64,000 nucleotides of DNA from CAIWHR01 sp963713275. Its GTDB lineage: Bacteria > Pseudomonadota > Gammaproteobacteria > Burkholderiales > Casimicrobiaceae. Positions 8,116 through 16,748 of the stretch are shown here, in pieces. A program made the position numbers and the translations under genes. A model generated the notes under the pieces. That model was not told the DNA's origin, made no database searches, and was given only the letters and a program-made list of their open reading frames with translations. Position 1 is the stretch's first letter. Each line of letters begins with the position of its first letter. The stretch spans positions 62,001 to 126,000 of the forward strand of contig CAVQLG010000021.1 in assembly GCA_963713275.1 (NCBI GenBank), written 5' to 3'.

Positions 8116-8394
8116 GTGTCCCGCCAGTGTCCCGCATCGTCCGTGCCGGTGAACGCTGACAGGGGCACCAGTCATTGCCGTTGCTACGCTCGCGCCACGT
8201 CACCCGTTGACCATCGGTCCCGCCCGTTCTGCGGTAGCGAGGGATTGACAGTTGCCGCCGTTGCGGACGGCGAACAGACGTCGCGGGCCGTCGTCTGCCT
8301 GGAATGCGGCGCTACCGGGCCGAAGGGGGCAGGCGACGACCCGCCGCAACATGTCGCGTTCATGTGGAACCAGCGGTTCGGCGCGGCCCAGTGA
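8116..8394 (+). CDS. Lar-like zinc-ribbon small protein (degenerate)
   Basis: The C-terminal part has RPFCGSEGL, then VVCLECGATGP and HVAFMWNQRF, the layout of Lar/restriction-alleviation-type zinc ribbons (CPFCG...CxxCG...WN.R). The first cysteine is replaced (RPFC instead of CPFC), leaving three of four ligands. The upstream residues do not look like the family, so the true start may be lost; the GTG at 8116 is only the first available. A related, intact ribbon lies at the other end of the island on the opposite strand. Function in the cell is unknown. Confidence 0.5.
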   Translation: MSRQCPASSVPVNADRGTSHCRCYARATSPVDHRSRPFCGSEGLTVAAVADGEQTSRAVVCLECGATGPKGAGDDPPQHVAFMWNQRFGAAQ

Positions 8395-8770
8395 TTCTGC
8401 GTCCGCTATGCCGTTGGTCTTCGTCGGGGGGCGCGGCTTGCGTGCCGGCAGGGCGTTCCCGGTGCGTCGGTGCGGATCAGTTGCCCGGTGTACCAACCCG
8501 AACCCGGTGCCGACGACAAGGTCAGGCGGGGTCGGTGGCCGATTATCGGGATGGCGACCTGATGGCGTAGCGGTAGGCTGGCCCCGCGGCTCGTCTACAT
8601 CGTCGTCATCGGCATCCAGCAGGAGGGTTGGGGAGCCCACGGGAGAGATCGGCGCCGCCGCCGGCCACTTCGGTGGCCGGCACCCCGCCAGCGTCTGGGG
8701 CCCTGCCATCTCGTTGGAGGATGCGGAGGGTCAGGGCAAATGCAGGCTCCCAAGGATCGCCGGCGGGCGG
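8395..8770. other. Gene-poor stretch with a perfect UUCG hairpin
   Basis: No convincing gene is seen. At 8660-8681 a 9-bp perfect stem (GCCGGCCAC / GTGGCCGGC) is closed by a TTCG tetraloop. There is no T-run after it, so it is a possible transcript-end or barrier hairpin rather than a classical terminator. Confidence 0.4.
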
Positions 8771-9280
8771 TTGGGCGAGGTTCCCGGCTTCCTTGCCGAA
8801 TCGGCCTTGGACGACGATGGGCGCCGAGCGATTGGCCGCTTGCACCCCGATTGCCTGGGCGGCGAGTATCTGCCTGACCTTTCGCCGAGCGAAGTGATGA
8901 TCGCCAGGATCACGATCGCGTCGACCACGCGCGATGTCACTAGCGTCTACGCCCGCCGCGGCAGGAGTCGCATCCATTACCGAGTCGTCGATGAGTACGA
9001 AGGCGACACGCTCTCCGAGAAGCGGACTCGCACTTCCACCCGGCCGCTGACCCTGGGCCAACTGGAAACCTTCTTCAACGGTGCATGGCCGCTCTTGGCG
9101 GTGCTGGACATGAACTTCGCCGACACCGGCTATGACCTCGGGGAGATGCCGCGCCTCGTCGACGTGGATTCGCAGTTCTGCCCAGATCTCGAGGAGCTCT
9201 ACGTGCAGCGGATCACCAGCTGGTCGCAGGAACAGCAGACCGCGCTTGAGCTCGACCAAGGAGTGGACCGCGAAGGCTGA
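8771..9280 (+). CDS. Hypothetical island protein upstream of serine recombinase
   Basis: The sequence from about residue 12 looks like a real globular protein: GGEYLPDLSPSEVMIARI, then IHYRVVDEYEGDT, then LTLGQLETFFNG. Acidic composition and codon use differ from the Arg-rich read-through before it. I know this only as a recurrent hypothetical type found near recombinases; no function is assigned. There is no ATG near the expected N-terminus. TTG at 8771 or 8807 or ATG at 8897 are possible starts, or the 5' end may be truncated. It ends 155 bp before the recombinase. Confidence 0.55.
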   Translation: MGEVPGFLAESALDDDGRRAIGRLHPDCLGGEYLPDLSPSEVMIARITIASTTRDVTSVYARRGRSRIHYRVVDEYEGDTLSEKRTRTSTRPLTLGQLETFFNGAWPLLAVLDMNFADTGYDLGEMPRLVDVDSQFCPDLEELYVQRITSWSQEQQTALELDQGVDREG

Positions 9281-9435
9281 TGCGGGGCGGGGCTCCCGTG
9301 CCGGTCGGGCCCCATACCGAAAACCTCTCCGGAAATCGGCGTCGCGTAGCCCCGAGGGGAACCGCGATTCGAGGGGTACGGCAAACACCTGCTTGCGGTA
9401 TGCCCTGAGAGGCACCACCGACCCAAGGAGTGACG

Positions 9436-10029
9436 ATGACCAAGCCGAAGCGCGTGGCGATCTACGCCCGAGTGTCGACCGACGGCCAGACCACCGAGAA
9501 CCAGCAGCGCGAGTTGCGTACCGCGGTTGAGCGCAACGGATGGACGATCGCAGCCGAGTACGTCGACCAGAGCATCAGTGGCGCCAAGGGCCGGAAGCAT
9601 CGTCCGCAATTCGATACCGTCCTGCGAGCTGTGGCTCGAAAGGAAGTCGATGTGGTCGCGGCCTGGTCGGTGGATCGTCTGGGTCGGAGTCTGCGGGATC
9701 TGGTCGGCTTCCTCGGTGACCTGCAGGCGAAGAACGTCAACCTGTACCCGCACCAGCAGGCATCGGATACGTCGACACCATCAGGCAAGGCGATGTTCGG
9801 GATGCTTGGCGTGTTCGCCGAGTTCGAGCGCTCGATGATTCAAGAGAGGGTGAAGGCAGGGCTTGCCCGCGCGCGCGCCAAGGGAAGAACGCTCGGTCGG
9901 TCCAGAGTGAGTACCGAGATCGAGGACCGTATCCGCAGACTCACCTCCCAGGGGATCGGCAAGGTGAAGACCGCCCGGATGCTGGGTGTCGGCGTCAGCG
10001 TGTTGCAGCGCGTCCTCGGCGTGGAATAG
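9436..10029 (+). CDS. Serine recombinase / resolvase
   Basis: A 197-aa small serine recombinase. Its nucleophile serine lies in IYARVSTDGQTTENQ. The family motif runs through VVAAWSVDRLGRSLRDL, and the arm helix through MFGMLGVFAEFERSMIQERV. A short C-terminal helix-turn-helix follows (QGIGKVKTARMLGVGVSVLQ). Length is typical of Tn3-type resolvases and invertases rather than large integrases, so it is unlikely to have inserted the island at the tRNA. ATG at 9436 is chosen because AAGGAG ends 5 bases before it; an in-frame GTG at 9430 overlaps that site. Confidence 0.95.
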   Translation: MTKPKRVAIYARVSTDGQTTENQQRELRTAVERNGWTIAAEYVDQSISGAKGRKHRPQFDTVLRAVARKEVDVVAAWSVDRLGRSLRDLVGFLGDLQAKNVNLYPHQQASDTSTPSGKAMFGMLGVFAEFERSMIQERVKAGLARARAKGRTLGRSRVSTEIEDRIRRLTSQGIGKVKTARMLGVGVSVLQRVLGVE

Positions 10030-10242
10030 GTGCTCGGCCGTTGGGGAACCCCGACCAGGTCCTCGACAAAGCGGACATCGAAACGCTTACCCCGCCAGCC
10101 ACGTGAGGGTCGGATCGAACGGCCGCGCATCCGGGACTCGAACGACCGCTAACGACCCGTTGCTGCCATTCACCATAGCGATATCGGGACGGCCGGTTCA
10201 AGATGTTGAGCAGTCGCAGACTTTGCCCAAGATCCCACCCTT

Positions 10243-11160
10243 TCAGTTTCCCTGTGCCCACGGCTTCTTGGCAAAGCAATCGTCGAAGTAGTCGATCAGC
10301 GCCTGGACGCGTGCCGGCCTGCGCCGTCCCGGCGGGGTTACCAGATGCAAGGCGATGGGCTCGACCTGCCAATCCTCCAAGGCCGTTTCCAGCGTGCCGG
10401 ACTGGATGTGCTGCCAGGCCAGGAACTCGGGTTGCAGGGCCAGCCCGAGTCCGGCGTGCAAGGTAGGCTCTAGGGCTTCGGCGTTATTGACGCGCAAAGG
10501 TGCCTGCATGACCTGAGTGAACTCCCCCTGTCGCGGGTGCGTGAACCGCCAACTGGTTCCGCTAGGTGAATAAGCATACTGGAGCGCCCTATGCGCCGCG
10601 AGATCGCGCGGATGCTTTGGCTTGCCGTATTGCTTGAAATAGCCCGGAGAGCCGACCAGCAGAATCCGGACGGTACACAAGCGCCGGGCGAGCAGGCTTG
10701 AGTCCGACAGGTTGGAAATGCGGATGGCCAGATCGAATCTGCCTTGCACCAGGTCGACCAGCGCATCGCTGAAATCCACGTCCAGGTTGACCTCGGGGAA
10801 TTTCGCCATGAAACCGGGTAACGCCGGCGCCACATGGGAAAGGCCAAATGACATCGGCACGGCAACGCGCACCTGCCCGCGCACGCTGGCTGCCTGTTCC
10901 GTCAGCTCGGCCTCGACCGCCACCCCCTCCTCGAGAATCCGGTTGGCGTAGTCGAGGGCAGTCAATCCGCTCTCGGTCAGCGACATGCTGCGCGACGTAC
11001 GGTGAAACAGCATGGTTTTCACACGCCCCTCCAGGCGGGTGATCGCCTTCGATACCGTGCCTTGCGACAGGGCCAGTTCCTCGGCTGTACGCGCAAACGA
11101 GCCCGTTTCGGCGACTTTTGCGAAGATCGCCCAGGCTTCCAGATCGGGAAGATTGGCCAT
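10243..11160 (-). CDS. LysR-family transcriptional regulator
   Basis: 305 aa. The N-terminal winged helix-turn-helix (residues about 6-65) includes FAKVAETGSFARTAEEL and QGTVSKAITRLEGRV. It is followed by the periplasmic-binding-protein-like effector domain (about 90-295). It is transcribed away from the pirin gene across 171 bp, the usual arrangement for a LysR activator controlling the divergent neighbours. The inducer cannot be read from sequence. Confidence 0.93.
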   Translation of the reverse strand: MANLPDLEAWAIFAKVAETGSFARTAEELALSQGTVSKAITRLEGRVKTMLFHRTSRSMSLTESGLTALDYANRILEEGVAVEAELTEQAASVRGQVRVAVPMSFGLSHVAPALPGFMAKFPEVNLDVDFSDALVDLVQGRFDLAIRISNLSDSSLLARRLCTVRILLVGSPGYFKQYGKPKHPRDLAAHRALQYAYSPSGTSWRFTHPRQGEFTQVMQAPLRVNNAEALEPTLHAGLGLALQPEFLAWQHIQSGTLETALEDWQVEPIALHLVTPPGRRRPARVQALIDYFDDCFAKKPWAQGN

Positions 11161-11331
11161 TTCCCCTCCAGCGTGACGGTTGGATGCGATGCGTTACAAG
11201 CGGTTGCCGCTACTCGGTATGGTCGGCTGATCGAATCATATTTGGAAAGTATGCTATTCGAAAGTTTCTATTCTCCTTTGTGTAGACGCCGGCCATCATG
11301 CAGCCATCGCAACCTGCCAACGGAGGCCGCC
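11161..11331. promoter_or_regulatory. Divergent promoter region LysR / pirin operon
   Basis: This 171-bp intergenic region is the most AT-rich part of the island module. GAAAGT occurs twice in direct orientation (11245-11250 and 11260-11265) just upstream of the pirin gene and could be part of a LysR site. No strong sigma-70 pair is assigned. Confidence 0.4.
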
Positions 11332-12033
11332 ATGATCGAGCATCGTCCCTTCAATAGCCTTGGCCATGCCCATCACGGCTGGCTGGATGCCCGGCACCAT
11401 TTCTCGTTCGCCGATTACCATGACCCCGAGCGTGTTCATTGGGGTGCGCTGCGGGTCTGGAACGACGACACCATTCAGCCCGATACTGGATTCCCGCCTC
11501 ACCCGCACGCCAACATGGAGATCATCACCTACGTGCGCGAAGGGGCGATTAGCCATCAGGACAATCTCGGCAACAGGGGAAGGACGGTCGCCGGAGATGT
11601 GCAGGTCATGAGCGCCGGCACGGGAATTCGTCACTCTGAATACAACCTTGAGCCAGGCGTGACCCGCATCTTCCAGATCTGGATCATTCCGGATGAGCGC
11701 GGCGGCGCGCCTTCCTGGGGATCCAAACCGTTTCCCAAAGAGGATCGCTCGGGCCGTTTTGTTGTACTGGCCAGCGGCATCACGGGCGATGACGATGCCC
11801 TGCCGATCCGGGCCAGCGCCCGGGTTTCGGGTGCCACCCTGCGCAAGGGGGAAAGCACCGAGTACCGGATTGACCCCAAGCGGCACGCCTACCTGGTATC
11901 GGCCAATGGCGGAGTAACGATCAACGGCATCGAACTGGCTGCCGGCGACGGTGCCGCGATTCGCGACGAATCGGTCATCCGGGTGTCGGCGAGCGATACG
12001 GCGGAACTGGTTCTGGTCGACGTGGCCGGATAG
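11332..12033 (+). CDS. Pirin-family bicupin protein
   Basis: 233 aa with the N-terminal cupin metal-binding pattern: GFPPHPHANMEIITYV and later MSAGTGIRHSEYN, giving the His/Glu ligands typical of bacterial pirins (YhhW-like quercetinase-type cupins). A short C-terminal cupin follows. The start at 11332 follows CGGAGG; an upstream in-frame ATG at 11002 lies inside the LysR gene. Pirins often act as redox sensors or dioxygenases on phenolic compounds, and the isochorismatase-like and amidohydrolase neighbours fit a catabolic or detoxification role. Confidence 0.93.
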   Translation: MIEHRPFNSLGHAHHGWLDARHHFSFADYHDPERVHWGALRVWNDDTIQPDTGFPPHPHANMEIITYVREGAISHQDNLGNRGRTVAGDVQVMSAGTGIRHSEYNLEPGVTRIFQIWIIPDERGGAPSWGSKPFPKEDRSGRFVVLASGITGDDDALPIRASARVSGATLRKGESTEYRIDPKRHAYLVSANGGVTINGIELAAGDGAAIRDESVIRVSASDTAELVLVDVAG

Positions 12034-12154
12034 GCCAATCCATAATCGGTGCCGGATGAATGCGGCGTTCCGGCGCATTACGGGATGTCGGTTGCCGATT
12101 AGCCGATCGCGTCCTCAAGCCGCTTACCTGTCAGCCATTACAAGGAGATCCACC

Positions 12155-12838
12155 ATGTCACGCTATCTCGAGGTCCTTACTCCCCAGAACTCCCAGCTCA
12201 TCTTCATCGATCAGCAACCCCAGATGGCCTTTGGCGTTCAGTCCATCGACCGCCAGACACTGAAGAACAATGTCGTCGCTCTGGCCAAGGGCGCCAAGGC
12301 GTTCAATATCCCGACGACGATCACGACGGTGGAAACGGAAAGCTTTTCTGGCCACACCTATCCGGAGCTCTTGGCGGTATTTCCGAACCACAAGATCCTC
12401 GAACGCACGTCGATGAACTCCTGGGATGACCAGAACGTGCGCGATGCGCTGGCCGCCGCTGGGCGCAAGAAGGTGATCGTATCCGGGCTCTGGACCGAGG
12501 TCTGCAACACAACGTTTGCACTCTCGGCCGCACTGGAGGGCGGATACGAGATCTACATGGTCGCCGACGCCTCGGGCGGCACCTCGGTCGATGCCCACAA
12601 ATACGCGATGGATCGCATGGTGCAGGCCGGCATCGTGCCCATGACATGGCAGCAGGTGCTCCTCGAATGGCAACGCGACTGGGCACGCAAGGAAACCTAC
12701 GACGAGGTGATCGGCATCGTGCAGGAACACTCGGGCGCCTACGGTATGGGCGTCGACTATGCCTACACGATGGTGCACAAGGCAGCGGAGCGTGTGCAGC
12801 ACGGCGCCAAGTTTGGCCCGAACCCGGCCAAAGCCTGA
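12155..12838 (+). CDS. Isochorismatase-family (YcaC-like) hydrolase
   Basis: 227 aa. The family Asp lies in LIFIDQQPQM, the cis-peptide and lysine region in RKKVIVSGLWTEVC, and the cysteine nucleophile in TEVCNTTFAL. The C-terminal extension with YGMGVDYAYTMVHKA is typical of YcaC-like octameric hydrolases. The substrate is unknown for this subgroup. AAGGAG is placed 7 bases before the ATG. It lies 121 bp after the pirin gene and is probably in the same operon. Confidence 0.92.
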   Translation: MSRYLEVLTPQNSQLIFIDQQPQMAFGVQSIDRQTLKNNVVALAKGAKAFNIPTTITTVETESFSGHTYPELLAVFPNHKILERTSMNSWDDQNVRDALAAAGRKKVIVSGLWTEVCNTTFALSAALEGGYEIYMVADASGGTSVDAHKYAMDRMVQAGIVPMTWQQVLLEWQRDWARKETYDEVIGIVQEHSGAYGMGVDYAYTMVHKAAERVQHGAKFGPNPAKA

Positions 12839-12935
12839 TCCTGCCGATACCTGACGGGCGGGGGGGATGTCCTCTCGCCGGTCGTTTTCTCCGCTTGCCC
12901 GTCTCGAGCCACATCGCTGCCCATGGAGTTTGACC

Positions 12936-14831
12936 ATGCCCGAAGCCCTGCCTGACGTCATATTTCGCAACGGTCGGATCACTACGCTCGATCGCGCAAA
13001 ACCCGTCGCCACTGCAGTCGCCATTCGGGACGGCAAGTTTGTCGCGGTCGGCTCTGAAGAGGACGTTCTAACGCTACGTGGCACGGGCACCCGCGTGATC
13101 GACCTCAAGGGCCGATGCGTCCTGCCGGGCCTCGTCGACAACCATACCCACGTCGTACGCGGGGGGCTCAACTACAACCTGGAACTGCGCTGGGATGGCG
13201 TGCGCTCGCTGGCCGACGCCATGGACATGCTGCGCCGCCAAGTGGTGGTGACCCCGGCACCGCAGTGGGTGCGCGTGGTCGGGGGGTTCACCGAGCACCA
13301 GTTCGTTGAAAAGCGCCTGCCCACCCTCGACGAAATCAATGCCATCGCGCCGGAGACCCCGGTGTTCCTGCTGCACCTATACGACCGCGCATTGCTCAAT
13401 GCCGCCGCGTTACGCGCCGTCGGTTACACGAAGGACACGCCTGAGCCCCCCGGCGGTGAAATCACCCGCGACGGCCAGGGCAATCCCATCGGGCTGCTGC
13501 TGGCCAAGCCCAACGCGATGATCCTCTACGCGACCCTGGCGAAGGGACCGAAGCTGCCGTTCGACTACCAGATCAACTCCACCCGGCACTTCATGCGCGA
13601 ACTCAATCGCCTCGGCATCACCGGCGTGATCGACGCAGGTGGGGGCTTTCAGAATTATCCCGACGACTACGCAGTGATCCAGCGTCTTGCCGATGACGGA
13701 CAGATGACCGTGCGCCTCGCCTACAACCTGTTCACGCAGAAGCCCCAACAGGAGAAGGAGGACTTCCTGAAATGGACCGCCTCGGTGAAGTACAAGCAGG
13801 GCGACGACTATTTTCGGCACAACGGCGCCGGCGAAATGCTGGTGTTTTCGGCGGCGGATTTCGAGGACTTTCGACAGCCTCGTCCGGACATGCCGACCAA
13901 CATGGAAGGGGAACTGGAAGAAGTCATTCGCGTCCTGGCCCAGAACCGCTGGCCGTGGCGGTTGCATGCCACTTACGATGAAACCATTTCAAGGGCGCTC
14001 GATGTGTTCGAGAAGGTGAACCGCGAGATACCCTTGGAGGGTCTCCGCTGGTTCTTCGATCATGCGGAGACCATTTCCGAGCGCTCCATCGATCGAGTGG
14101 CTGCCCTCGGCGGTGGCATTGCCGTGCAACACCGCATGGCCTATCAAGGCGAATATTTTGTCGAGCGCTACGGCACCAGAGCCGCCGAGGCGACACCGCC
14201 GATCCGGCGCATGATCGACAAGGGCGTGAAGGTGTCCGCCGGGACCGACGCAACCCGCGTCGCCTCCTACAACCCTTGGGTCTCCCTGTCCTGGATGATC
14301 ACCGGCAAGACCGTGGGCGGCATGAATCTCTACCCGCGGTGCAACCTGCTGGACCGCGAAACCGCACTGCGCATGTGGACAGAGAACGTCGCCTGGTTCT
14401 CGAACGACGAAGGCCGGCGCGGACGCATCGAGGTGGGGCAGTTCGCCGACCTGATCGTGCCTAGCAAGGATTACTTCAGCGTTTCAGAAGACGAGATTTC
14501 CTTCCTTACCTCGCACCTCACTGTGGTGGGGGGGCGGGTCGTGTTTGGGGACGGAGTTTTTGCCGATCTCGATGACAATCCGCTGCCACCGGCGATGCCG
14601 GACTGGTCTCCGACACGCCGTTTCAATGGCTATGCGGCCTGGGGGGAACCGGACGCCGCAGGCAGAAACTCCATGTCGCCATTGAGGAAGAACGCGGCGG
14701 CCACGTGCGGGTGCGCCAGCGCCTGCGTACTGCACGGTCATGATCACGCGCGCGCATGGGCTGCCAACGTGCCCGTTGCTGACCCGAGAGGTTTCTTTGG
14801 TGCCCTCGGTTGCTCCTGCTGGGCAGTATGA
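12936..14831 (+). CDS. YtcJ-like metal-dependent amidohydrolase
   Basis: 631 aa. It opens with the amidohydrolase beta-sandwich (DVIFRNGRITTLDRAKP) and the metal motif GLVDNHTHVVRGG. Later parts include WRLHATYDETISRA, FFDHAE and VSAGTDATRVASYNPW, the YtcJ/N-substituted formamide deformylase type pattern. The last about 50 residues are low-complexity and Cys-rich and may be non-native. The TGA overlaps the start of the next gene (ATGA), showing translational coupling to the MFS gene. Confidence 0.92.
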   Translation: MPEALPDVIFRNGRITTLDRAKPVATAVAIRDGKFVAVGSEEDVLTLRGTGTRVIDLKGRCVLPGLVDNHTHVVRGGLNYNLELRWDGVRSLADAMDMLRRQVVVTPAPQWVRVVGGFTEHQFVEKRLPTLDEINAIAPETPVFLLHLYDRALLNAAALRAVGYTKDTPEPPGGEITRDGQGNPIGLLLAKPNAMILYATLAKGPKLPFDYQINSTRHFMRELNRLGITGVIDAGGGFQNYPDDYAVIQRLADDGQMTVRLAYNLFTQKPQQEKEDFLKWTASVKYKQGDDYFRHNGAGEMLVFSAADFEDFRQPRPDMPTNMEGELEEVIRVLAQNRWPWRLHATYDETISRALDVFEKVNREIPLEGLRWFFDHAETISERSIDRVAALGGGIAVQHRMAYQGEYFVERYGTRAAEATPPIRRMIDKGVKVSAGTDATRVASYNPWVSLSWMITGKTVGGMNLYPRCNLLDRETALRMWTENVAWFSNDEGRRGRIEVGQFADLIVPSKDYFSVSEDEISFLTSHLTVVGGRVVFGDGVFADLDDNPLPPAMPDWSPTRRFNGYAAWGEPDAAGRNSMSPLRKNAAATCGCASACVLHGHDHARAWAANVPVADPRGFFGALGCSCWAV

Positions 14832-16438
14832 GCGACCCAGCAGACGGGGTAGCAAGCCCGGGCGGTCCCAGCGATGGCGCGTTCGTACCCCTGCGCCAGA
14901 AACTGTTCGCCGTGCTCTGGATTGCTACGGTCATCGGCAATATCGGGACCTTTGTCCGTGATGTCGCCAGCGCCTGGCTGATGACCGACTTGTCGCCCTC
15001 GCCGGTGACCGTTGCGCTGGTGCAGACAGCAGCCACTTTGCCGATCTTTCTGTTGGCGATTCCGGCCGGCGTGCTAGCCGACATCCTGGACCGGCGTCGG
15101 TTCCTGATTGGGATCCAGGTTCTCCTGGCTGCTGTAAGCGCGTGCCTGGTCGTGCTCTCCCTCACCGATCGGCATACGGTGGCCTCGCTGCTCTTCCTGA
15201 CGTTTCTAGGCGGCGTGGGCGCAGCCCTGATGGGGCCGACCTGGCAGGCTGTGGTCCCGGAACTGGTCGCGCGCAAGCATCTGAAGAATGCAGTGGCGCT
15301 CAATTCACTCGGCCTCAACGTCGCGCGCGCCATTGGTCCGGCGCTGGGCGGAATGACGCTGGCTGCCTTTGGAGCCGCGCTGACCTATGGCCTGGACGTG
15401 GCGAGTTACCTCTTTGTTATCGCCGCGTTGCTGTGGTGGAAACGTCCTCCGGCAGCACCCGATGCGTTGAGCGAGCGATTCCCCGGTGCCTTCCGGGCCG
15501 GGTTGCGCTACGCACGGGCCAGTCGGGAATTGCACATTGTCTTGCTGCGGGCATTCCTGTTCTTTGCCCTGGCCAGTTCGGTGTGGGCATTACTGCCCTT
15601 GGTCGCGCGCGATGTGCTTGGCGGCGGTGCAGGGTTTTACGGCCTCTTGTTGAGTGCTGTCGGCATCGGGGCGATTGCCGGCGCGATTCTGTTGCCGTCT
15701 CTCAGGAAGAAACTGAGTGCCGACGGCTTGATGCTGGTTGCTGCTTTGACGTCGGCAACCGTCATGGTCTTTCTGTCCTTGTCGCCTCCACAGTGGTCTG
15801 CCGTTGCAGCACTGCTGTTTCTCGGTGCCGCCTGGATTACCGCACTGACCACCCTGAATGGCGTGGCCCAGGCCATCCTGCCCAACTGGGTGCGGGGACG
15901 TGGTCTGGCGGTGTATCTGACGGTGTTCAATGGCGCGATGACGATCGGCAGCCTGGCGTGGGGCGTTGTAGCGAGTAGTGTCGGTGTGCCCTTGGCATTG
16001 CTGCTGGGTGCGGGCGGGTTGGTTCTGGTAGGCCTGTTAGCGAATCGCGTCCAGCTGCCGAAGGGCGACGCCGATCTGGAGCCATCGAACCACTGGCCTG
16101 AACCGCTTACGGCATCTGCCGTCGACGGAGGCCGCGGCCCGGTATTGATCCAGATCGAATACCGCGTGAAAGCCGGCGACCGCCAGGCGTTCCTTGACGC
16201 GCTGCATCGCCTTTCAGCGCAGCGGCTTCGCGATGGTGCCTACATCTGGTCAGTGAACCAGGACTCGGCCGACCCTGAAATCCTGTTGGAGTCGTTTCAG
16301 GTCGAATCCTGGGCCGAGCATTTGCGCCAGCATCAGCGCGTCTCAAGGGCGGACGCCGCTCTGCAAGAGGAAGTGCAAAGATTCCATTGCGGGATCGACC
16401 CACCGCGTGTGCGACACTTTCTATACGCGGCCGCGTAA
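14828..16438 (+). CDS. MFS transporter (EntS-like) with C-terminal ABM-like domain
   Basis: 536 aa. Residues about 25-415 contain the transmembrane helices of the MFS_3/EntS exporter type (motif VLADILDRRRFLIG between helices 2 and 3). The C-terminal 110 residues (VLIQIEYRVKAGDRQAFLDA onward) are a soluble ferredoxin-like antibiotic-biosynthesis-monooxygenase-type domain. This two-part architecture recurs in the family. The start at 14828 is coupled to the amidohydrolase by ATGA; an ATG at 14810 is an alternative. It probably exports a product or toxic analogue of the upstream pathway. Confidence 0.92.
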   Translation: MSDPADGVASPGGPSDGAFVPLRQKLFAVLWIATVIGNIGTFVRDVASAWLMTDLSPSPVTVALVQTAATLPIFLLAIPAGVLADILDRRRFLIGIQVLLAAVSACLVVLSLTDRHTVASLLFLTFLGGVGAALMGPTWQAVVPELVARKHLKNAVALNSLGLNVARAIGPALGGMTLAAFGAALTYGLDVASYLFVIAALLWWKRPPAAPDALSERFPGAFRAGLRYARASRELHIVLLRAFLFFALASSVWALLPLVARDVLGGGAGFYGLLLSAVGIGAIAGAILLPSLRKKLSADGLMLVAALTSATVMVFLSLSPPQWSAVAALLFLGAAWITALTTLNGVAQAILPNWVRGRGLAVYLTVFNGAMTIGSLAWGVVASSVGVPLALLLGAGGLVLVGLLANRVQLPKGDADLEPSNHWPEPLTASAVDGGRGPVLIQIEYRVKAGDRQAFLDALHRLSAQRLRDGAYIWSVNQDSADPEILLESFQVESWAEHLRQHQRVSRADAALQEEVQRFHCGIDPPRVRHFLYAAA

Positions 16439-16748
16439 GCCGAGATGCTGAGAAAGGTTGTCCGTCTGGAATGATGTCGAAGCTGACCTTGGTGTACGAG
16501 GTGCAGCGGAGGACGGAATTTCCGCTTGTGGCCGAGTCGAGTCAGTGTCGGTGTCAATCTCCTCGCCGAAGACCGGACACTCGGCGGGATCAGAGGACCC
16601 GTTACCTATTAGAATCGAGTGGCCACCTCGACCGGCCGCTCCTGGCCGGGGCCTGCCGGCCACCGCGCTCGCACGTGCGACCGCTGTCCTATGCGTTGCG
16701 GGCATTCAACACCTAGAAGCCGTCGGCTCTGTACGGGGCAGGAATGAA
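16439..16748. other. Stretch between MFS gene and insertion sequence
   Basis: 310 bp without a gene I can support. Short open frames on both strands lack family features and ribosome sites. It ends at the ATGAA target duplication of the insertion sequence. Confidence 0.5.

Noticed and set aside
10030..10242. tRNA-like string (CCGGGACTCGAACGACCGC) downstream of the recombinase
   Set aside because: Only the T-arm-like part is present, with no acceptor or anticodon stem, so it is not called as a tRNA or att site.
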